A stretch of DNA of 35,864 nt from Bradyrhizobium uaiense (lineage in GTDB: Bacteria > Pseudomonadota > Alphaproteobacteria > Rhizobiales > Xanthobacteraceae): the NCBI RefSeq assembly GCF_010811875.1, contig NZ_VKHP01000071.1:1-35864 (forward strand), in the 5' to 3' direction. Numbering within the stretch: the stretch's first letter is position 1; each line of letters starts with the position of its first letter. The notes beneath the pieces were generated by a model. It saw nothing but the letters and a program-made list of their open reading frames with translations. It had not been told where the DNA came from and searched no databases. The position numbers were made by a program, and so were the translations under genes. Shown piece by piece: positions 31,383-35,864 of the stretch.

Positions 31383-31499
31383 CCGTCATCCTGAGGAGCG
31401 CGTAGCGCGTCTCGAAGGATGCACGGCCACCGGCTGGGCCGTCGACCCTTCGAGACGCGCGCGATGCGCGCTCCTCCAGCGACAACGGCGAAGCCGTTG
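31383..31499. repeat. Palindromic intergenic repeat and hairpin
   Basis: CCTGAGGAGCGCG followed by CGCGTCTCGAAGGATG at 31390-31421 pairs with CCTTCGAGACGCGCGCGATG then CGCGCTCCTCCAGC at 31447-31480. A second perfect stem CAACGGC-GAA-GCCGTTG lies at 31483-31499. It sits between convergent genes and may terminate transcription from both. Confidence 0.8.
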
Positions 31500-31537
31500 C
31501 GCGGGGGGGACGGTACCGGCAGCCTAGCCAGCTCCAA

Positions 31538-32845
31538 CTAGAACGCTGTCCCCGCTCGCTTCGGCTTCTTCTCCTCCAACTCGGCCTCGCGCGGCACGGC
31601 GACGATGCGCAGCGCGGTGATGCGGTTGCGCTCGCGGCGGAGCACGCGAAAACGGAAGCCGTGGAAGGTGAAGCTCTGGCCGCGCTCCGGGATCGAGCGC
31701 GCCTCGTGGATCACGAGGCCGGCGACCGTGGTCGCCTCCTCGTCCGGCAGGTGCCAGTCCATTGCGCGATTGAGATCGCGGATCGGCACCGAGCCGTCGA
31801 CCACGACCGAGCCGTCCGGCTGCGCGCGCACGCCGGCAACGACGACGTCGTGCTCGTCGGAGATGTCGCCGACGATCTCCTCCAGAATATCCTCCAGCGT
31901 CACCATGCCTTCGACCTCGCCGTACTCGTCGACCACCAGGGCGAAGTGGGTCTTGCGGCGGCGGAACGCCTTCAGCTGTTCGGAGACCGGACGCATCTCC
32001 GGCACGAACCACGGCGGCAGCGCGATCGCGGAGGCATCGATCGCGGACATGTCGCCCTCATTGGCGCGGATCGCGCGCAGTAGGTCCTTGGCATGCAGCA
32101 CGCCGACGATGTTCTCCGGCTTCTCCCGCCACAGCGGGATGCGGGTGTATTCGCTGGCTAGCACCTCGCGCACCAGCTCCTCGGGCGGCAGGTCGGCGTT
32201 GACCATCGTCATCTCGGTGCGATGGACCATCACGTCTGAGACCTGGAGCTCACTGAGGTCCAGCAACCCGCCGAGCATGTCGCGGTCCTGCTTCTCGACC
32301 TTGCCCTCGTGGTGCAGCAGATCGACCGCGCCGCGCAGACGCTCGGTCGGCGACAGGATGGCCTGATAGGCCCCCATCTTGATTCCGAGCAGCCGCAGCA
32401 AGGCCCGGACGATGGCTTCGATGACGGTCAGGAGCGGACCGAGCACGAACACGGTCAGCCGCATCGGCCGCGCCACCAGGAGCGACACCCGGTCCGGCGC
32501 ATTGATTGCGACGGTCTTGGGCAGCACCTCCGCGAAGATCACCACCAGCACCGTCATGACGCCGGTGGCATAAAGCACGCCGACATCGCCGAACCAGGCG
32601 GTGAAGATGCCGGTCGCGAGCGCGGAAGCACCGATATTGGCGATGTTGTTGCCGAGCAGCAGCGCGCCGATCATCCGCTCGCGCATCGCGATCAGGCTGG
32701 ACACGACGGTCGCCTCGCCGTTGCCCTGCTTCGACAGGCGCAGCATGCTGGCGCGCGAGGCGCCGGTCAGCGCCGTCTCACTCGCCGAGAAGAACGCGGA
32801 GACGAGCAGACAGAGCAGCACGATCGAGAAGGTCAACCATCCCAC
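31538..32845 (-). CDS. CNNM/CorC-type hemolysin-family membrane protein
   Basis: This 435-residue protein has an N-terminal CNNM (DUF21) membrane domain at about 1-180 (F-F-S-A-S-E-T-A-L-T-G-A, L-L-G-N-N-I-A-N-I, F-A-E-V-L-P-K-T), a CBS pair at about 200-320 (V-M-V-H-R-T-E-M, R-I-P-L-W, L-V-V-D-E-Y-G-E-V-E-G), and a C-terminal CorC/HlyC domain. Members transport or regulate Mg2+/Co2+ rather than act as hemolysins. The start is a GTG at 32845, 17 bases after the aroB stop; an ATG at 32840 is out of frame. It is the third gene of aroK-aroB-CNNM. Confidence 0.94.
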   Translation of the reverse strand: MGWLTFSIVLLCLLVSAFFSASETALTGASRASMLRLSKQGNGEATVVSSLIAMRERMIGALLLGNNIANIGASALATGIFTAWFGDVGVLYATGVMTVLVVIFAEVLPKTVAINAPDRVSLLVARPMRLTVFVLGPLLTVIEAIVRALLRLLGIKMGAYQAILSPTERLRGAVDLLHHEGKVEKQDRDMLGGLLDLSELQVSDVMVHRTEMTMVNADLPPEELVREVLASEYTRIPLWREKPENIVGVLHAKDLLRAIRANEGDMSAIDASAIALPPWFVPEMRPVSEQLKAFRRRKTHFALVVDEYGEVEGMVTLEDILEEIVGDISDEHDVVVAGVRAQPDGSVVVDGSVPIRDLNRAMDWHLPDEEATTVAGLVIHEARSIPERGQSFTFHGFRFRVLRRERNRITALRIVAVPREAELEEKKPKRAGTAF

Positions 32846-32862
32846 TGAAATGATCCGTGGCT

Positions 32863-34005
32863 TTAGGCCTTCAGCTTGGCTTGCAGGAAGTCGCGCACCA
32901 GCTGTGGCTCGACATTGTTGGCAATCACCGCGCGGCCGACCGCCTCCAGCAGGATGAAGGTGAGCTTGCCGCGCTTGACCTTCTTGTCCTGCGCCATCAG
33001 CGCCAGCAATGCGTCGGCATCGGCGAGGCCTTCCTGCGTGAAGCCTGCGATGTCCTGCAGACGTGTCGGCAATCCTACCGCGGAAAGATGACGCGCGATG
33101 CGGGCCGCATCGTCGGACGAAATCATGCCGAGCTGCGCCGAGAACTCCGCCGCCAGCACCATGCCGACCGAGACGCCCTCGCCGTGGAACAGGCGATCCG
33201 AGAAGCCGGTCGCGGCTTCCAGCGCATGGCCGAAAGTGTGCCCGAGATTGAGCAGCGCGCGCTCGCCGGTCTCGCGCTCGTCGCGGGAAACGACGCCGGC
33301 CTTGGCACGGCAGGAGGTTGCGATCGCATGCTCGCGCCCGGCGCCGCCCGCGAAGATGTCGGCGTGGTTCTGCTCGAGCCAGGCGAAGAAAGCCTCATCG
33401 CCGAGAATTCCGTATTTCGCGACCTCGGCGTAGCCGGCGCGGAACTGGCGCGGCGACAGCGTGTCGAGCACCGAGGTGTCGGCGATGACCAGCACCGGCT
33501 GGTGGAATGCGCCGATCAGGTTCTTGCCCTGCGGCGAGTTGATGCCGGTCTTGCCGCCGACGGAGGAATCGACCTGCGCCAGCAGCGAGGTCGGCACCTG
33601 CACGAAATCGACGCCGCGCCGCAGGATCGCTGCCGCGAAGCCGGCGAGGTCGCCGACCACGCCGCCGCCGAGCGCGATCACCAGATCGTTGCGCTCGATC
33701 TTCGCCGCGATCAGCGCTTCGCTGACCTGCGTCAGCGTGGCGTAGCTCTTCGAGCCCTCGCCTTCCTCGACGACGATCCGCGACGTCGGTACGCCGGCGG
33801 CAGCGAGCGACGCCTCGGCCGGCTCCAGCCAGTGCCTGGCGACCGTACGGTCGGTGACGATGGCGGTCCGCACACCGGGTCGCAGCGCCGCGACACGCTC
33901 TCCCAAGGACTGCAGCACGTCGCGGCCGATGACGATGTCATAGGCGCGGTCGCCGAGTGCGACATCGACGGTAATGGAGGCGGAGTGTTTCAGGGGCGCA
34001 GTCAT
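32863..34005 (-). CDS. aroB: 3-dehydroquinate synthase
   Basis: This 380-residue NAD- and Zn-dependent enzyme performs the second step of the shikimate pathway, DAHP to 3-dehydroquinate. Motifs include G-G-G-V-V-G-D at 113-119, P-T-S-L-L-A-Q-V-D-S-S-V-G-G-K-T-G, and the metal-binding N-L-G-H-T-F-G-H. The ATG at 34005 overlaps the aroK TGA as ATGA, indicating translational coupling. The length is standard. Confidence 0.98.
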   Translation of the reverse strand: MTAPLKHSASITVDVALGDRAYDIVIGRDVLQSLGERVAALRPGVRTAIVTDRTVARHWLEPAEASLAAAGVPTSRIVVEEGEGSKSYATLTQVSEALIAAKIERNDLVIALGGGVVGDLAGFAAAILRRGVDFVQVPTSLLAQVDSSVGGKTGINSPQGKNLIGAFHQPVLVIADTSVLDTLSPRQFRAGYAEVAKYGILGDEAFFAWLEQNHADIFAGGAGREHAIATSCRAKAGVVSRDERETGERALLNLGHTFGHALEAATGFSDRLFHGEGVSVGMVLAAEFSAQLGMISSDDAARIARHLSAVGLPTRLQDIAGFTQEGLADADALLALMAQDKKVKRGKLTFILLEAVGRAVIANNVEPQLVRDFLQAKLKA

Positions 34006-34634
34006 GAGGTCGCGTTCAATCCATCATTTGGTGGCTCGCCGGCCGAACGCACGCCGCACAGATGCGCATGCAGGGCCTCGAGGCATTCGTCGACGATGCG
34101 GTCGTGCGGCACGTCGCGCGAGGCGATCGTCAGATCGGCGTTCTGGTAGACCAGCTCGCGCTCGCTGAGCAGCCGGTTGACGGTCGCCTCGGGGTCGGCG
34201 GTCTGCAGCAGCGGACGATCGGCGCGGCGGCGGACCCGCCGCATGATGATATCACTGTCGGCCTTGAGCCAGATCGAGATCGCGCGGTCGCGGATCCGGT
34301 TGCGGGTCTCCTCGCGCATGAAGGCGCCGCCGCCGGTCGCCAGCACGACCGGGCCATTGTCGAGGATGCGGGCGATCACCCGGGCCTCGCCGTCGCGAAA
34401 ATAAGGCTCGCCGTGGGTCTCGAAGATCTCCGGGATGGTCATGACCGCCGCGGTCTCGATCTCGGTATCGGCATCGGTGAACGGCAGCTTGAGCCGCGCC
34501 GCCAACCGCCGGCCGATGGTCGACTTGCCGGCTCCCATCATGCCGACCAGCACGATCGACCGCGTCCCCAGCGCGGCCGCGATATCGGCCTCCAGGGTCG
34601 GGTTGGCTTGTGCCGGGACGGCTGCGTCGGACAT
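34002..34634 (-). CDS. aroK: Shikimate kinase
   Basis: This 210-residue enzyme phosphorylates shikimate using ATP. Walker A is G31-M-M-G-A-G-K37-S-T; D-A-D-T-E-I and T-G-G-G-A-F bind shikimate, and R-P-L-L is in the lid. ATG 34634 was chosen. The frame is open to a GTG at 34679, but that adds an unrelated leader with no ribosome site. The extra 25 N-terminal residues before the P-loop are common in Rhizobiales. It is divergent from the 48-aa gene and couples to aroB. Confidence 0.97.
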   Translation of the reverse strand: MSDAAVPAQANPTLEADIAAALGTRSIVLVGMMGAGKSTIGRRLAARLKLPFTDADTEIETAAVMTIPEIFETHGEPYFRDGEARVIARILDNGPVVLATGGGAFMREETRNRIRDRAISIWLKADSDIIMRRVRRRADRPLLQTADPEATVNRLLSERELVYQNADLTIASRDVPHDRIVDECLEALHAHLCGVRSAGEPPNDGLNATS

Positions 34635-34779
34635 CAAAAAGCTCGGATATTGGGACGAATTGTTCAGAATTCGAGCCACCTATACTACCCCCGGCGATAC
34701 CGTTACCAGCGACTCTTGCAACCGCGCGGGGAACATGTTGGGTGATTTCATTGGTTAATTCGCTGCCCGAGTCGCCTCC

Positions 34780-34926
34780 ATGCCCAGCCTGTTCCGCTTC
34801 CTGACGGTCGTCGCCGTGATTTTCGGGATCGGCTACGGCATCGTCTTCGCGCTGGCGAATTTCGTGCACCCGAAACCGCGGGAAATGACCGTGACCATCC
34901 CGCCGGATAAGTTCCTCAAGAAATAG
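34780..34926 (+). CDS. 48-residue single-span membrane protein
   Basis: The ATG at 34780 opens a 48-codon frame ending TAG at 34924-34926. The product is M-P-S-L-F-R-F-L, a hydrophobic helix of about 22 residues (V-V-A-V-I-F-G-I-G-Y-G-I-V-F-A-L-A), and a charged tail P-P-D-K-F-L-K-K. It would be a bitopic inner-membrane protein with the N-terminus probably inside. It is upstream of xerD by 16 bases, so likely co-transcribed, and divergent from aroK. I recall similar small proteins at this locus in Bradyrhizobium relatives, but the function is unknown. The ribosome site is weak. Confidence 0.7.
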   Translation: MPSLFRFLTVVAVIFGIGYGIVFALANFVHPKPREMTVTIPPDKFLKK

Positions 34927-34942
34927 GCGCTATGATTCTGGC

Positions 34943-35857
34943 ATGCCCGCTGCAGCCAAGATTCCCGCCAAGCCTCTCATCAAGTCCTCCGACGCCAAGC
35001 TGACCGCGTTGTTCCTCGACATGCTCGCCGCGGAACAGGGCGCAGGCGTCAATACGCTCGACGCCTACCGGCGCGACCTGACGGATTTCTCCGACTACCT
35101 CGCCCGTGCCGGCGTCGATTTCACCAGCGCCGACACCGAGACGCTGCGCGGCTACCTCGCCGACCTCGATACCAGAGGCTTCAAGTCGACAAGCGTGGCG
35201 CGGCGGCTGGCGGCGATGCGGCATCTCTACCGTTTCCTGCTCAACGAACGGGTCCGCGGCGACGATCCGGCCGCGATCCTGTCCGGCCCGAAGCGCGGCC
35301 GCGGCCTGCCCAAGGTGCTGTCGATCCAGGATGTCGACCGCATGCTGACCCGCGCCAAGGAGCTGACCCAGACCGACGTCTCGCCGGCGCAGCGGCTGCG
35401 TGCGCTGCGGCTGTATTGCCTGCTCGAGGTGCTCTACGCCACCGGCCTGCGAGTCTCCGAGTTGGTGTCGCTGCCGGTCACCGCGGCGCGGCGCGATGCG
35501 CGGATGATCGTGGTGCGCGGCAAGGGCAACAAGGAGCGGCTGGTGCCGCTGAACGAGGCCTCGCGCCAGGCGATGGCGGACTACCTCGCGGCGATGGAAA
35601 TCATGCAGCCGAAGGCGAAGAAGGCAGCAGCATCGAAATGGCTGTTTCCCTCCTCCGGCGAGAGCGGCCACCTGACCCGGCAGCATTTCGCGCGCGACCT
35701 GAAGGAGCTCGCGAGCACCTCCGGCCTGGCGCCACGGCTGGTCTCCCCGCACGTGCTGCGCCACGCCTTCGCCAGCCATCTGCTGCACAATGGCGCGGAC
35801 CTGCGCATCGTGCAGACCCTGCTCGGCCACACCGATATCTCGACCACATGGGTGTAG
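34943..35857 (+). CDS. xerD: Tyrosine recombinase XerD, 3' end disrupted as read
   Basis: XerD resolves chromosome dimers at dif with XerC and FtsK. The visible 304 codons hold the N-terminal core-binding domain and the catalytic residues Arg170 (T-G-L-R-V-S-E), Lys194 (G-K-G-N), His270 and Arg273 (S-P-H-V-L-R-H) and His296 (L-L-G-H-T-D). After I-S-T-T the reading becomes W-V-stop, where the family has T-Q-I-Y-T-H-V with the nucleophilic Tyr. Reverse-complementing 35848-35863 restores C-C-A-G-A-T-C-T-A-C, so T-Q-I-Y-T-H is recovered in frame with Tyr at residue 305. The ATG at 34943 fits the family; the ribosome site is weak. The gene would continue beyond the window. Confidence 0.92.
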   Translation: MPAAAKIPAKPLIKSSDAKLTALFLDMLAAEQGAGVNTLDAYRRDLTDFSDYLARAGVDFTSADTETLRGYLADLDTRGFKSTSVARRLAAMRHLYRFLLNERVRGDDPAAILSGPKRGRGLPKVLSIQDVDRMLTRAKELTQTDVSPAQRLRALRLYCLLEVLYATGLRVSELVSLPVTAARRDARMIVVRGKGNKERLVPLNEASRQAMADYLAAMEIMQPKAKKAAASKWLFPSSGESGHLTRQHFARDLKELASTSGLAPRLVSPHVLRHAFASHLLHNGADLRIVQTLLGHTDISTTWV

Positions 35858-35864
35858 ATCTGGG
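35843..35864. other. Inverted 16-base segment at the right window edge
   Basis: ACCAC (35843-35847) followed by ATGGGTGTAGATCTGG (35848-35863) and G is what would result from inverting ACCAC-CCAGATCTACACCCAT-GTGGT about its 5-base inverted-repeat arms. The restored codons read T-T-Q-I-Y-T-H, the expected XerD active site. It is either a micro-inversion or an assembly fold-back at a contig end. Confidence 0.8.

Overview
The window is high-GC alphaproteobacterial chromosome, most likely Bradyrhizobium or a close Nitrobacteraceae relative. Three things point that way: the block xerD / 48-aa protein / aroK-aroB-CNNM / bolA / J-domain gene / cobS-cobT, the GTCCCGGC-type palindromic intergenic repeats, and an IS110-family transposase start at the left edge. 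This assignment rests on recognition of gene content and repeats, not on a database search.

Layout. 1-220: the first 15 codons of an IS110-family transposase (minus strand) with its non-coding end, abutting half of a palindromic repeat. 339-1544: an orphan amino-acid-type periplasmic binding protein. 1560-2170: two full copies of the palindromic repeat. 2171-8508 (minus): a trifunctional lysophospholipid transporter/acyltransferase/acyl-ACP ligase (aas), then a flavin monooxygenase behind a long hairpin, then a hormone-sensitive-lipase-type esterase. 8795-9731: a small unrecognised gene divergent from a TetR regulator, with two matching operator-like palindromes between them. 9722-12047: a CadC-like membrane-anchored regulator divergent from a second orphan binding protein. 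12218-17042: a small membrane protein, a DUF2235 hydrolase with three membrane segments, and a two-HKD phospholipase-D-like protein. 17110-21666: a luciferase-like monooxygenase, a TetR regulator divergent from an aromatic-type FAD monooxygenase, and an old-yellow-enzyme reductase.

21800-26205 (minus) is a tight operon, cobS - GNAT - cobT - phytase/esterase-like lipoprotein-sized secreted protein, in which an acetyltransferase sits between the two cobaltochelatase subunits and overlaps cobT by ATGA. 26499-29559 holds a DedA protein and two divergent citrate-synthase paralogues, one fused to a helix-turn-helix domain, with AT-rich palindromes between them. 29560-29815 and 31380-31500 are clusters of intergenic palindromic repeats. 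29816-31362 carries a J-domain protein, bolA and a secreted protein. 31538-34634 (minus) is aroK-aroB-CNNM transporter. 34780-34926 is a 48-aa membrane protein too short for most gene callers. xerD runs to the right edge.

The most unexpected sequence-level observation is at the right edge. The last 16-17 bases of xerD are exactly the reverse complement of what the conserved XerD active-site motif requires, bounded by a 5-bp inverted repeat. As read, the gene stops just before its catalytic tyrosine. This is either a micro-inversion or an end-of-contig fold-back artefact. No complete novel system is provable from sequence alone. The best candidates are the DUF2235/PLD pair, the cobS-GNAT-cobT insertion, and the self-regulated divergent citrate synthases.
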